Assembly (NCBI GenBank): GCA_021151625.1 | Contig: JAGKWY010000072.1 | Span: 1 to 25,409, forward strand | DNA: 25,409 bases | Direction of reading: 5' to 3' | Source: Gammaproteobacteria bacterium | GTDB lineage: Bacteria; Pseudomonadota; Gammaproteobacteria; Pseudomonadales; Cellvibrionaceae | Shown here: one piece after another, positions 1 to 7,649 of the stretch | How the letters are laid out: each line of letters opens with the position of its first letter | Position numbering within the stretch: the stretch's first letter is position 1 | The notes under the pieces: model-generated | The model's database searches: none | Seen by the model: only the letters and a program-made list of their open reading frames with translations | What the model was told of the DNA's origin: nothing | Program-made: the position numbers and the translations under genes

Positions 1-374
1 AAAGTGGCCATAATGCCAGTGTTGAATCTTTGAAATGCCTCGCTGCTGTGCTTGAAGTGGATATTCAAACCCTAACCCAGGAGCGAGTGATGATTGATAA
101 AAATTCTGATGTGTGGCGCAATCTGCCATTGTGGTTGAAATGGTGGTTTTTCTTTAACTATTTAACGTTCAAACCTTCACGAAAATCTACCCTGCGGGGA
201 ATGATTTTCTGTCATGTCTGCGGGTTTGCGCTTTGCGTATTTGCGTGGTTTGACCCCAAAGCCTTACCGGGTGGATTAGCTTTTTTGCTAACTGCTTATT
301 TTTTCCATTTGTTGGCTTGGCAGGGCGATAGGTATGGTGTTTGGTACGATAAGCCGGATGATAGCCCGGCGTAA
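1..374 (+). CDS. XRE-family HTH regulator with C-terminal membrane segments (5' end outside window)
   Basis: The reading frame is open from base 3, so the gene starts upstream of the window and ATG 30 is probably internal. The first residues (SGHNASVESLKCLAAVLEVD) match the last helices of an HTH_3/Xre DNA-binding domain, in the usual 'W-E-x-G-x-x-x-P-S-x-x-x-L' context. After about 30 residues come two hydrophobic segments (about GMIFCHVCGFALCVFAWF and GGLAFLLTAYFFHLLAW), and the protein ends shortly after in a polar tail. It is therefore a membrane-anchored Xre-type regulator, a known architecture in Proteobacteria. Its target is unknown. The gene converges on the ABC exporter gene, with a palindromic repeat between them. 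Confidence 0.7.
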   Translation, partial: SGHNASVESLKCLAAVLEVDIQTLTQERVMIDKNSDVWRNLPLWLKWWFFFNYLTFKPSRKSTLRGMIFCHVCGFALCVFAWFDPKALPGGLAFLLTAYFFHLLAWQGDRYGVWYDKPDDSPA

Positions 375-386
375 GTGTTTAATTTT

Positions 387-467
387 AATCTCCCCCAACC
401 CCTCTTTAAACGCAGCCAGAAGGGCGAGCAAGCTCCTCCCTTTAACAAAGGGAGGTTGGGAGGGATT
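387..467. repeat. Imperfect palindromic repeat with a perfect inner hairpin
   Basis: The left arm (387-410) and right arm (441-467) are imperfect inverted copies: AATCTCCCCCAACCCCTC against the complement of GAGGTTGGGAGGGATT. Inside lies a perfect 9-bp hairpin, CCTCCCTTT-AAC-AAAGGGAGG, at 435-455. C-rich/G-rich palindromes of this type are common dispersed intergenic repeats in Proteobacteria (general knowledge). Its place between two convergent genes suggests it also acts as a two-way terminator or mRNA 3' stabiliser (inference). Confidence 0.6.
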
Positions 468-485
468 TAATTACAGTGAGGGAAT

Positions 486-2315
486 TTAAAACTCCCCGAG
501 GAAACCTCCGGATTGATGTGCCCACAAATGCGCATACACGCCGTTGAGTGCCAGCAATTCATTGTGCGTACCTTGTTCAATAATTTGACCTTTATCCAAC
601 ACAATTAAACGATCCAGCGCGGCAATAGTGGATAAACGGTGGGCAATGGCAATAACGGTTTTGCCTTGCATCAATGAATTTAAATTGGTTTGAATCGCCG
701 CTTCTACTTCAGAATCCAGTGCAGACGTGGCTTCATCCATAATCAAAACTGGTGCGTTTTTAATTAATACACGGGCAATGGCAATCCGCTGGCGTTGTCC
801 GCCGGAGAGTTTTACACCGCGTTCGCCCACGTGAGCGTCGTAACCTTTGCGACCTTCGTTATCCACCAAATTCATAATAAATTCGTGTGCTTCCGCTTGT
901 TTGGCGGCACAAATCATTTCATCTTCAGTAGCGTTGGGTTTGCCGTAGAGCAGGTTGTCGCGAATAGAACGATGTAGCAGGGAGGTATCCTGGGTCACCA
1001 TACCAATTTGCGCACGCAAGCTTTCCTGTTTTACTGCGGCGATATTTTGTTGGTCGATTAAAATTGAACCTGAGTCCACATCATAAAAACGCAGCAATAA
1101 ATTGACGAGTGTCGATTTCCCTGCACCTGAACGCCCAACCAAACCAATTTTTTCACCAGCGTTAATATGCAAATTAAAATCTTGTAGCAAGCCAGAATTT
1201 TTACCGTAGTTAAAATTCACGGCATTAAAATCAATAACGCTCCGGGAAATTTTTATGTCGGTCGCAGCTGGCTGATCTTGTACTTCTCGGGGAATTGATA
1301 AGGTGTTTAACCCATCGCGCGCGGTGCCCATATTTTCAAACAGGGCAGAGACTTCCCACATGATCCATTGCGCCATACCATTTAAGCGCAACACCAAACC
1401 AATGGCTGCAGCAATGGCGCCAGTGGTGACGGCAGCATTTGACCAGAGCCAGAGTGAGGTGGCAGCAATAGAGAAAATCAGGATTACACTAATTACCCAC
1501 ACACTGGTACCTAACAAAGTGGCAAGGCGCATTTGCGGGTGAACCGTAGTGAGGAAATTTTCCATTCCTGTTTTTGCATAGTCTGCTTCGCGATTGGAAT
1601 GGGAAAATAATTTCACGGTGGAGATATTGGTGTAGGTATCCACTAAACGGCCGGTCATATCCGAACGCGCGTGAGCTTGCCGGGTAGAAATCTTGGACAG
1701 GCGTGGCAGGAAAATATAAAGCAGGCCGCAGTAGGCGATAAACCAAATCACCAGGGGAATGGCGAGTCGCCAATCTAGCGAAACGGCCAGCACCAGAATA
1801 CTGCTGAAATAAACAATGACATACAGCAGTACATCGAGCAGTTTCATAATGGTCTCGCGTACCGCGAGTGCAGTTTGCATTACTTTGGTGGCGATGCGAC
1901 CGGCAAATTCATTTTGATAAAATTGATAGCTCTGGCCCAGGAGGTAGCGGTGCGCTTGCCAGCGAATGCGCATGGGAAAATTACCCAGCAGTGTCTGGTG
2001 CATTAGAAGTGAATGCATTAATACCGAAACGGGCAAACCTACTAACAGAATGAAACCCATCCAGATTAACTCCTGACGGGATTCCGTCCAGAAGCTTTCC
2101 GGTGAATGTTTATTGAGCGAATCAACCAGGTCGCCCAAAAAGCCAAACAGCGACACTTCCAGAATAGCGATTAAGCCGGTGAATATTGCCATGCCCACTA
2201 GGTAGGCCTCTGCTCCGCGACTGTAGTGGCGGCAGAACGCATAAAGCGTTTTAGGTGGGCTGGTTGGCTCCTGAGGAGGGAAGGGTTTAATCAGGCTTTC
2301 AAAAAAACGGAACAT
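486..2315 (-). CDS. ABC exporter, fused permease and ATPase (ABCB/MsbA type)
   Basis: A half-size ABC exporter with an N-terminal six-helix membrane domain and a C-terminal ATPase. The predicted form starts at ATG 2315 (609 residues), reading MFRFFESLIKPF. An upstream ATG at 2384 in the same frame would add 23 polar residues with no membrane or targeting character. In the 609-residue form the Walker A is GRSGAGKST (about 394-402), the Q-loop glutamine about 442, the signature LSGGQ about 503-507, the Walker B VLIMDE about 523-528 and the H-loop histidine about 559, so the ATPase looks intact. The membrane domain runs from about residue 35 to 330. Such homodimeric inner-membrane exporters move lipids, peptides or drugs. 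The substrate cannot be told from sequence, and no neighbouring gene suggests one. Confidence 0.9.
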   Translation of the reverse strand: MFRFFESLIKPFPPQEPTSPPKTLYAFCRHYSRGAEAYLVGMAIFTGLIAILEVSLFGFLGDLVDSLNKHSPESFWTESRQELIWMGFILLVGLPVSVLMHSLLMHQTLLGNFPMRIRWQAHRYLLGQSYQFYQNEFAGRIATKVMQTALAVRETIMKLLDVLLYVIVYFSSILVLAVSLDWRLAIPLVIWFIAYCGLLYIFLPRLSKISTRQAHARSDMTGRLVDTYTNISTVKLFSHSNREADYAKTGMENFLTTVHPQMRLATLLGTSVWVISVILIFSIAATSLWLWSNAAVTTGAIAAAIGLVLRLNGMAQWIMWEVSALFENMGTARDGLNTLSIPREVQDQPAATDIKISRSVIDFNAVNFNYGKNSGLLQDFNLHINAGEKIGLVGRSGAGKSTLVNLLLRFYDVDSGSILIDQQNIAAVKQESLRAQIGMVTQDTSLLHRSIRDNLLYGKPNATEDEMICAAKQAEAHEFIMNLVDNEGRKGYDAHVGERGVKLSGGQRQRIAIARVLIKNAPVLIMDEATSALDSEVEAAIQTNLNSLMQGKTVIAIAHRLSTIAALDRLIVLDKGQIIEQGTHNELLALNGVYAHLWAHQSGGFLGEF

Positions 2316-2523
2316 GACATACTTCACTGTATAAAATTCAGGCCGGTATTGTAGCAGCTCACACTGCCGGTATCGTGTAACCAAGTGTTAATTTGCGGTG
2401 CTACACTGTCGCCCATTGTCTAGGATTAACTGTCTGCGGTTAACTGCCAGCTATTGGCAGTAGATGTTCGGTCAGTTTTTATTCGCCTTCATACTCAGAA
2501 GGGCTTATCAGGAAATAGTTACT

Positions 2524-2913
2524 ATGAAGAATGCGTTGACAGTATTTGGTGCTGGTTGCCTGGGTGGTTTGGTTATGTGTGTGGTGATGTGGTTGTTTTG
2601 GCGCTATGGCATCACCCAATCCCTAAACGTCAATTTGCCCGGCTCAGTATCACCTCACTGGATGTATCCACGTATTGTCTGGGGTGGTTTGTGGGGGTTT
2701 TTATTTTTATTACCCATTTTTGCCAGCAGCTTGTTTGCGCGCAGCTTTGTTATTGCGCTGATTCCAACGTTGATCCAACTGTTTGTGTTTTATCCATTCT
2801 ATGAAGGTAAGGGCGTTGCAGGTATGTCCCTGGGGATATTGACTCCATTTCTGGTATTTTTCTTTTTCTGGATCTGGTCATTAACAACGGCTGTTACTTT
2901 GCGGATTTCTTGA
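2524..2913 (+). CDS. Small multi-pass membrane protein, unknown function
   Basis: 129 residues, almost entirely hydrophobic, with about four membrane helices: near residues 5-25, 48-68, 73-93 and 102-122. The start is ATG 2524, preceded by AGGA about 10 bases upstream. A longer in-frame ATG at 2464 would add 20 residues with no ribosome binding site evident. The loops hold a conserved-looking G-V-A-G-M-S-L-G stretch before the last helix. I do not recognise the family. It is followed at 68 bases by a gene for an exported protein on the same strand, so the two may be co-transcribed, but nothing links their roles. Confidence 0.65.
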   Translation: MKNALTVFGAGCLGGLVMCVVMWLFWRYGITQSLNVNLPGSVSPHWMYPRIVWGGLWGFLFLLPIFASSLFARSFVIALIPTLIQLFVFYPFYEGKGVAGMSLGILTPFLVFFFFWIWSLTTAVTLRIS

Positions 2914-2980
2914 TTGTTCGTTTTTTTTTGAGTTGTACCTAATTCATAATTGTCCTGACTAGTGTGAGTGGAATTTAGTT

Positions 2981-3502
2981 ATGTTTCGAGCCCTTGTTAT
3001 TTGCATTGGTATTTTGGGATTAAACTTTGTTGCTAATGCACAATTACTGCCCAGTAACACCAATTTAAATGCGCAATCAGTACAGCGCTGGATGCAATCC
3101 AACCGCGATATGGCACCCATCATGCAAGTAGTTGATAGCATGAATACCACCGATGCCGAGATTAAGGCCTTTGACACCTTGCCCAGTGTTGAGCAGGATA
3201 AAAAAATTGATGCGGTTTTAAAGTCGAAGAATCTACAAGTTACGGCAGAGCAAATTATTCACAAGTACGGTTGGAAAACCGTGGGTGAATATATGCGCTT
3301 GAGCACTAAGCTGGGTAACGCGATTGCTGCGTATTTTTTGTTTGGCGATTTGGGTAAAGTCACCGAAGAGCAGGCAAAGCAATTGAAAGAAAAGGCTGAC
3401 CCGGCGGTATTGGCAGTGCCGCGCAGTGATATTGAATTTATCAAACGCAACGAAAAAGCCTTGCAGCAATATATTCAGGCTTATGGGGCAGGGCGGGGAT
3501 AG
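2981..3502 (+). CDS. Exported protein of unknown function
   Basis: 173 residues. The N-terminus is a clear Sec signal peptide: MFR, then a hydrophobic core (ALVICIGILGLNFV), then an AxA-type cleavage site (ANA, about residue 20). The mature protein is about 150 residues, polar and helix-rich, with charged segments such as EQAKQLKEKAD near the C-terminus and no cysteine pairs or lipobox. It is therefore likely a soluble periplasmic helical protein. It ends 2 bases before the convergent gene at 3505-3795. I do not recognise a named family. Confidence 0.65.
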   Translation: MFRALVICIGILGLNFVANAQLLPSNTNLNAQSVQRWMQSNRDMAPIMQVVDSMNTTDAEIKAFDTLPSVEQDKKIDAVLKSKNLQVTAEQIIHKYGWKTVGEYMRLSTKLGNAIAAYFLFGDLGKVTEEQAKQLKEKADPAVLAVPRSDIEFIKRNEKALQQYIQAYGAGRG

Positions 3503-3504
3503 CG

Positions 3505-3795
3505 CTAGAGATCTACTCCCGCATCACCATCTTTAAACAAGCGTGCAAACAGACGAAAGACCCAGAGGAATATTTCTACAGGCAATTCAACAATAAGTTC
3601 AAGCGCATCTAGCCAGGGATTTCCGTCTTCGCGTTGGCCGCGCTTTCTGCTGGGCCAAAAAAAATAGGCAAGCACAAAGACGAATGCTGCAAGCGCTAAT
3701 GCTTTCCAATCGAGCTCGGGACTAAATCCATCAAATAAAAAATAGATACCGCAGCTAAAAAGCACAAGGGAGATGAGTGCGCGTAGAAGTTCCAT
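3505..3795 (-). CDS. Small membrane protein with amphipathic tail, unknown function
   Basis: 96 residues. There are two hydrophobic helices near the N-terminus (about 5-22 and 30-47), a basic linker (SRKRGQRED), and then an amphipathic C-terminal helix (LDALELIVELPVEIFLWVFR) ending in an acidic tail. Proteins of this plan, with an 'L-E-L-I-x-E-L-P-x-E' core, occur as uncharacterised inner-membrane proteins in gammaproteobacteria (family knowledge, not a name). The ribosome binding site is weak. It lies downstream of the FIST-like gene on the same strand, with a hairpin between them. Confidence 0.6.
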   Translation of the reverse strand: MELLRALISLVLFSCGIYFLFDGFSPELDWKALALAAFVFVLAYFFWPSRKRGQREDGNPWLDALELIVELPVEIFLWVFRLFARLFKDGDAGVDL

Positions 3796-3839
3796 AAGTA
3801 CTCGCAGGAGGATTGGACTTATGGAGTATAGAAATTGCC

Positions 3840-3864
3840 CGCTATCAACGCAATATTGATAGCG
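3840..3864 (-). terminator. Hairpin after the FIST-like gene, possible terminator
   Basis: A perfect 9-bp stem (CGCTATCAA / TTGATAGCG) with a 7-base loop sits just past the stop codon of the 3875-4903 gene. The stretch after it on the minus strand (GGCAATTTCTAT) is only mildly T-rich, so it may be a weak terminator or an mRNA 3' end. Confidence 0.4.
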
Positions 3865-3874
3865 AGCCTAATGA

Positions 3875-4903
3875 TTAGCGAGAGCCGCCCGTCAAGCTAA
3901 GGTAAACCAGGGTTTGGTTTAATAATTGATAGGCCACTTCACCAAAGGTGATAGGGCCAGTTAACTCGCGGGTTTTCTTGCCTTCCAGCTCTGAATACAA
4001 ATAATTCAAAATACAGTTACAGGAGAAAGAGATGTTCTCACTGGCTGATGCTGATAATTCTTTGTTGAAACTTTCAATATAGTTTTCTACTGGCTGGGCG
4101 AATCTGTAACTGATGTCGCTGAATACCGGTGCGTACAAATCCACTTTCTGATTGGCTTCATCCACCTGCTGGATACTCACATTAATCATTACGCCGGAAT
4201 AATTGGCCACCAGAGGCAAACGCGTATCAATTTTGGCGTATTTGATGTAATCAGCGAGGTTGGCAGCTTCGCCATTGATGGTGCAATCGCTCACTGAAAA
4301 GCCTGTGGATTTGAATTTAATTTCCGGGCCGTGCCCCTGATTAAACAAGTTCACGATATTGATATTGGCCAATTGATGTGAAGGTAGAGGCACATGCATG
4401 GCAACAGCTTGTTGATCGAACAGCATGCCGCGCGCAGGGCCAAAGCCTACTTTTGCAGCGCGATTGCCAATATCATCCAGGTGCACGCCTGAAATCCAGC
4501 CAACAATCGGCGAGAAATACATATTGGGGAAATCCGGCGCATTTTGCGCATAGGATGAATGTACTTCTGACATGGCTGGTAAAATTACAATAGTGAAACC
4601 GTGCTCGGGTGCTTCCTGGGCAATGCGTGAAATAGAATTGACATCATAGAGTGTGATGCGTGGTGCATTGCTTGGTTGAATCCCTTCGATAGTGTTGACA
4701 AACACATGTTCCCGATCTGCTTTTCCACCTTCAGTGGTCATGAAGTAGGGGATAGTTCCTGCAATCCAGTTGCCAGAGGGAAGGTCATTCAAAACGCTTT
4801 CGTCGGCGGCAATGACGAGGTATTCACCACGATTGATTTTCTCAACAACCTGGTCACGTGTGACCAGCGCGCTGCGAATACGAATATCAGTATCTTGTGC
4901 CAT
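3875..4903 (-). CDS. FIST_C-like protein (DUF6976-like), probable sensory or signalling role
   Basis: 342 residues. The start ATG 4903 has a strong AGGAGAG ribosome binding site about 5 bases upstream. The N-terminus contains 'SGNWIAGTIPYFMTTEGGK' (about 43-61), which I associate with the DUF6976 family. The C-terminus (about 290-336) has 'SFSCNCILNYL' and later 'LTGPITFGEVAYQ', which follow the FIST_C pattern of a cysteine-containing strand then 'GxxTxGE'. FIST domains are proposed small-ligand sensors in bacterial signalling. No membrane segment or signal peptide is seen, so it should be cytoplasmic. It lies 17 bases downstream of the three-repeat gene and is very likely co-transcribed with it, which suggests the two act together. 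Assignment is from recall of motifs. Confidence 0.6.
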   Translation of the reverse strand: MAQDTDIRIRSALVTRDQVVEKINRGEYLVIAADESVLNDLPSGNWIAGTIPYFMTTEGGKADREHVFVNTIEGIQPSNAPRITLYDVNSISRIAQEAPEHGFTIVILPAMSEVHSSYAQNAPDFPNMYFSPIVGWISGVHLDDIGNRAAKVGFGPARGMLFDQQAVAMHVPLPSHQLANINIVNLFNQGHGPEIKFKSTGFSVSDCTINGEAANLADYIKYAKIDTRLPLVANYSGVMINVSIQQVDEANQKVDLYAPVFSDISYRFAQPVENYIESFNKELSASASENISFSCNCILNYLYSELEGKKTRELTGPITFGEVAYQLLNQTLVYLSLTGGSR

Positions 4904-4920
4904 ACAAGCTCTCCTGGCAA

Positions 4921-6069
4921 TTAGTTTGAATAACCGTTGTTAATAACCATGCGCAACTCTTGTTGCATAAAACGTTGGTTGTGTTTCATAAAATCCCTGA
5001 CTCGTCTGACTGCATTTAACTCAACTACAGGGTCCGGGTTCATCAGGATTTGTGAACGCAAATTGGATAGCAGCAGCTTATAGGCGATATGTGCACTGGG
5101 AATGAACGTGTCGTCTTTCAGGATGCGTTTCCACACATCACTGCGTTCATCGGGCAGGCTCACCTGATGCTCTTCAGGGGCATTCATTATCTGGTTAATT
5201 TGAATTAATTCTTGTTTCAGGTTGCGTGCATTCTTGCGGAAAAATTCGCGCAGCTGGTTCAATACTTCTACGCGCACATTGTTGTCATGCGTATTTTGAA
5301 AGGCATGGCGAGAGCGCACTAAAAACAAATTGAGCGGCATGTTGTTGGAACCAAGGTCAATTTTGGCACTGATTAATTTCAGCCAAATACTGTTTTTAAG
5401 CGAAGGAAGTACCAGTTTGGTGACTGTACTGCGACGCTCTTCCACGGATTGCTTTTTGGTCGACAAAGCGCAGATTTGGCTGAATTCAGCATCGAGCGAA
5501 TTGGCGTGGGAGATAAAAAACTTGCGCAACTCGGTAACAGAGTCAGATAGCTTGGTTTCTACCTTGGGGTCGATCATGGTGAGTTTTAATTTCGATAACA
5601 ACAGCTTTAGTGAAAACAGTTGCGTACGCAGGTGAAACTTGTCGTAGATCATGCTTTCCCAAATCGGATCTGACTCCATGGGCAAACAGGTTGCCATGCG
5701 GTAGGACTCGGGCGTTTTTTCAATATCACCGATAATTTCCTCCACCAATGGCTGCTCAATTCGCAGGGTGTTGGCAATTGCATCCGGAGTCAGGCCGCGA
5801 ATATGGAACAGTGCAACCTGTTGGCGCAGTTCGTGGGTGTAGTTACGATTTGCGTCGCCGAGAAAGCCAGGCTGTAGCAAAGACTCTTTGCCGATACCCG
5901 AGCCACTCATACTTTGATCGTAAAAGTTGGAAATAATATGGCAGTTGTAGTTACCAAGGCCGGTGTGCATCCAGCGTTTGGCAAAGCCTGCATCAGAAAT
6001 ACGGTTGTTGTTAGTGTCCGGGTTTTTCGAGAAAAAGGAAAAGCGCGATTTTTCAACCTGGTAAGACAA
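4921..6069 (-). CDS. Protein with HTH-like segment and three helical repeats, unknown function
   Basis: 382 residues from a TTG codon at 6069. Residues about 76-116 (with 'GLTPDAIANTLRIEQPLVEE') resemble a resolvase-like helix-turn-helix. The rest contains three diverged copies of a roughly 68-residue helical unit at about 132-199, 224-291 and 308-375. Each opens with S-x-x-(I/V)-W, has a central (L/F)-L-(L/V)-S/R helix, and closes with L/V-R-(K/E/D)-F-(F/M) ... N/H ... E. No signal peptide or membrane helix is seen. The start is doubtful: TTG has no good ribosome binding site, the frame stays open to 6148, and a frame-disrupted extension begins at ATG 6179. It forms an operon with the FIST-like gene downstream. 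I do not recognise the family. Confidence 0.6.
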   Translation of the reverse strand: MSYQVEKSRFSFFSKNPDTNNNRISDAGFAKRWMHTGLGNYNCHIISNFYDQSMSGSGIGKESLLQPGFLGDANRNYTHELRQQVALFHIRGLTPDAIANTLRIEQPLVEEIIGDIEKTPESYRMATCLPMESDPIWESMIYDKFHLRTQLFSLKLLLSKLKLTMIDPKVETKLSDSVTELRKFFISHANSLDAEFSQICALSTKKQSVEERRSTVTKLVLPSLKNSIWLKLISAKIDLGSNNMPLNLFLVRSRHAFQNTHDNNVRVEVLNQLREFFRKNARNLKQELIQINQIMNAPEEHQVSLPDERSDVWKRILKDDTFIPSAHIAYKLLLSNLRSQILMNPDPVVELNAVRRVRDFMKHNQRFMQQELRMVINNGYSN

Positions 6070-6104
6070 TTCAATTTGAATAACTCGGTTTTTCTCGTCG
6101 ATCG

Positions 6105-6179
6105 CTACATCCTTAAAAGACGTGCAATTAATCTGTTTGGCCGATATTTACTCTTTTTGGCATCATAATAATTAATCAT
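6105..6179 (-). pseudogene. Possible frame-shifted true 5' end of the three-repeat gene
   Basis: A short minus-strand frame starts at ATG 6179 (MINYYDAKKSKYRPNRLIAR...) and stops at 6105. The main gene's frame, read back upstream of its TTG 6069, also looks coding (FKDVAIDEKNRVIQIEL) until a stop at 6148-6150. One extra T in the TTTT run at 6115-6118 would join them into one frame, reading LIARLFKDVAIDEKN. This may be a one-base deletion in the strain, a sequencing error, or coincidence. A GGAAG lies 13 bases before ATG 6179, a little far for a ribosome binding site. Confidence 0.4.
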
Positions 6180-6389
6180 ATTGTTCGGATGACTTCCTGC
6201 AAAAAAATCAGAATTCTAAGTTCTAGCAATAAAAAAAATACCTGTAATTTAAATTTTCGATTATGAGATCTGGTTCAAGAAAATTAATTTCAGTTATTTT
6301 CACCTCAAAATGACTGTGGAATCTTTGGGCTGCATTCTTCCCCACCGACGCAGAAATCGGTTAATGAGATAATTTTTAAGGATTAAATT
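6180..6389. other. AT-rich divergent intergenic region
   Basis: This stretch separates the minus-strand three-repeat operon from the plus-strand dehydrogenase gene and must hold both promoters. It is strongly AT-rich, with an A run near 6229-6240. I could not pick a convincing -35/-10 pair. GATAAT at 6368-6373 is too close to the ATG to be the main -10. Confidence 0.4.
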
Positions 6390-7382
6390 ATGCAGTTCAT
6401 TAAGTCCCTGTTACGCGATACATTTTTTAGTTCGGCGCTGTTTGGTTCAAAACAACAACATCAAAAAGTTCGTGTGGGCATTATTGGCACCGGAAAAATT
6501 GGTGCCGATCTTTTGGCAAAAGTGCAACGGTCCGATTTTTTGGAATGCGTACTCTTTGCCGGACGTAATCTTGATTCTGCAGGGATGATGTATGCGGCAA
6601 AGCTGGGCGTGAAAGTGTCAGATAAAGGGATTAATGCCTTTTTGGAACCAAGCAATCAATGCGATATCGTATTTGACGCGACTTCTGCTGCGTTTCACAA
6701 AGAGCATGCGAAATTATTTGAGGAGCTTGGAATTCTTGCCATTGATATGACTCCCTCGCAAATTGGCGAGTGCTGTGTTCCTGCATTGGGTATGCAAGAG
6801 GCATTGAATCATCGCAACATCAGTATGATTTCATGTGGTGGTCAATCCTCAATTCCAGTGGCCCAGGTGTTGGCTCGCTGTATTCCTGATGTGAAAAAAA
6901 TATCTGTTTCCTCAATTGTATCGGCCAATTCTATTGGGCCAGGCACTCTGGCTAACATCGATGAGTATTACCACAACACTAAATCCGGTTTGCGCAAATA
7001 CACTGGCGTTAATGATTTTGATGTGGCCTTACATGTGGATGAAGTGAATTTGGAAACGCGCATGTTCACCAGTGTAACTGCCTGGTGTGATGCGGCTGAT
7101 CTGGATGCATTGCAGGGGCCGCTGAATGAAATGCTGTTGCGCATCCAACGCTATGTTCCCGGCTATCGTTTGGAGTCTAGCCCCATGGTTATTGATGGCG
7201 GCATTCGCATAGATTTAAGTGTTGAGGGCCTGGGTGATTATCTGCCCAAATACGCTGGCAATCTGGATATTATCAACTGCGCCGCTATTGCTGTCGCAGA
7301 GCATTATGCCCAGGCAGTACTGGAAGGTCGCCAGGCGAGTGGCACTCCAATAATGCACAAAGAGTTGCAAATGGAATATTGA
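6390..7382 (+). CDS. Acetylating acetaldehyde dehydrogenase homologue (MhpF/BphJ family)
   Basis: 330 residues; ATG 6390 follows TAAGGA at a spacing of 7. A Rossmann NAD site, GIIGTGKIGADL, lies at about 30-41. The catalytic-cysteine motif SCGGQSSIP (Cys about 149) matches the family's TCGGQATIP, and 'SANSIGPGTLANIDEY' matches the conserved SxxSxGPGTRxNIDE block. The family oxidises acetaldehyde with NAD and CoA to acetyl-CoA, usually bound to the aldolase MhpE/BphI that supplies the aldehyde through a channel. No aldolase is nearby here. About 25 extra N-terminal residues (FIKSLLRDTFFSSALFGS) precede the usual start and look amphipathic. The substrate may therefore not be acetaldehyde. Fold and cysteine are clear; the exact reaction is inferred. 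Confidence 0.75.
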   Translation: MQFIKSLLRDTFFSSALFGSKQQHQKVRVGIIGTGKIGADLLAKVQRSDFLECVLFAGRNLDSAGMMYAAKLGVKVSDKGINAFLEPSNQCDIVFDATSAAFHKEHAKLFEELGILAIDMTPSQIGECCVPALGMQEALNHRNISMISCGGQSSIPVAQVLARCIPDVKKISVSSIVSANSIGPGTLANIDEYYHNTKSGLRKYTGVNDFDVALHVDEVNLETRMFTSVTAWCDAADLDALQGPLNEMLLRIQRYVPGYRLESSPMVIDGGIRIDLSVEGLGDYLPKYAGNLDIINCAAIAVAEHYAQAVLEGRQASGTPIMHKELQMEY

Positions 7383-7409
7383 TTCCTACCGTCACAAAAC
7401 GGGTCACAA

Positions 7410-7439
7410 GGAGGTGTCTTCTAACCATTAAGCACCTCC
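7410..7439 (+). terminator. Stem-loop after the dehydrogenase gene
   Basis: GGAGGTG-T-CTT (7410-7420) pairs with AAGCACCTCC (7430-7439), giving a 10-bp stem with one bulge and a 9-base loop, 28 bases after the stop codon. The sequence that follows is pyrimidine-rich (CATCTCTCTTGTCTGCTTTC) but lacks a clean T run. It is probably a weak terminator. The rest of the gap to 7649 shows only a possible TATACT -10 box at 7596-7601 without a good -35. Confidence 0.45.
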
Positions 7440-7649
7440 CATCTCTCTTGTCTGCTTTCTAGATAATCATTTCTCTTTCGCTGTTTCAATTTTGTAGCCG
7501 GATAAAAATTTGTCCGGAGATAAGAGCTGTTTTTTTAATAAAAGATAATGCGAAAAAAGACGACACTTTTGTCGAACATTTTTACAGCGCTGAACTATAC
7601 TCACCAAGTCTTCCAGATCTTTACTGATTAATTTGCCGGAACAACAAGA

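Noticed and set aside
6368..6373. GATAAT as the -10 box of the dehydrogenase gene
   Set aside because: The transcript would start on the ribosome binding site, leaving no usable leader.
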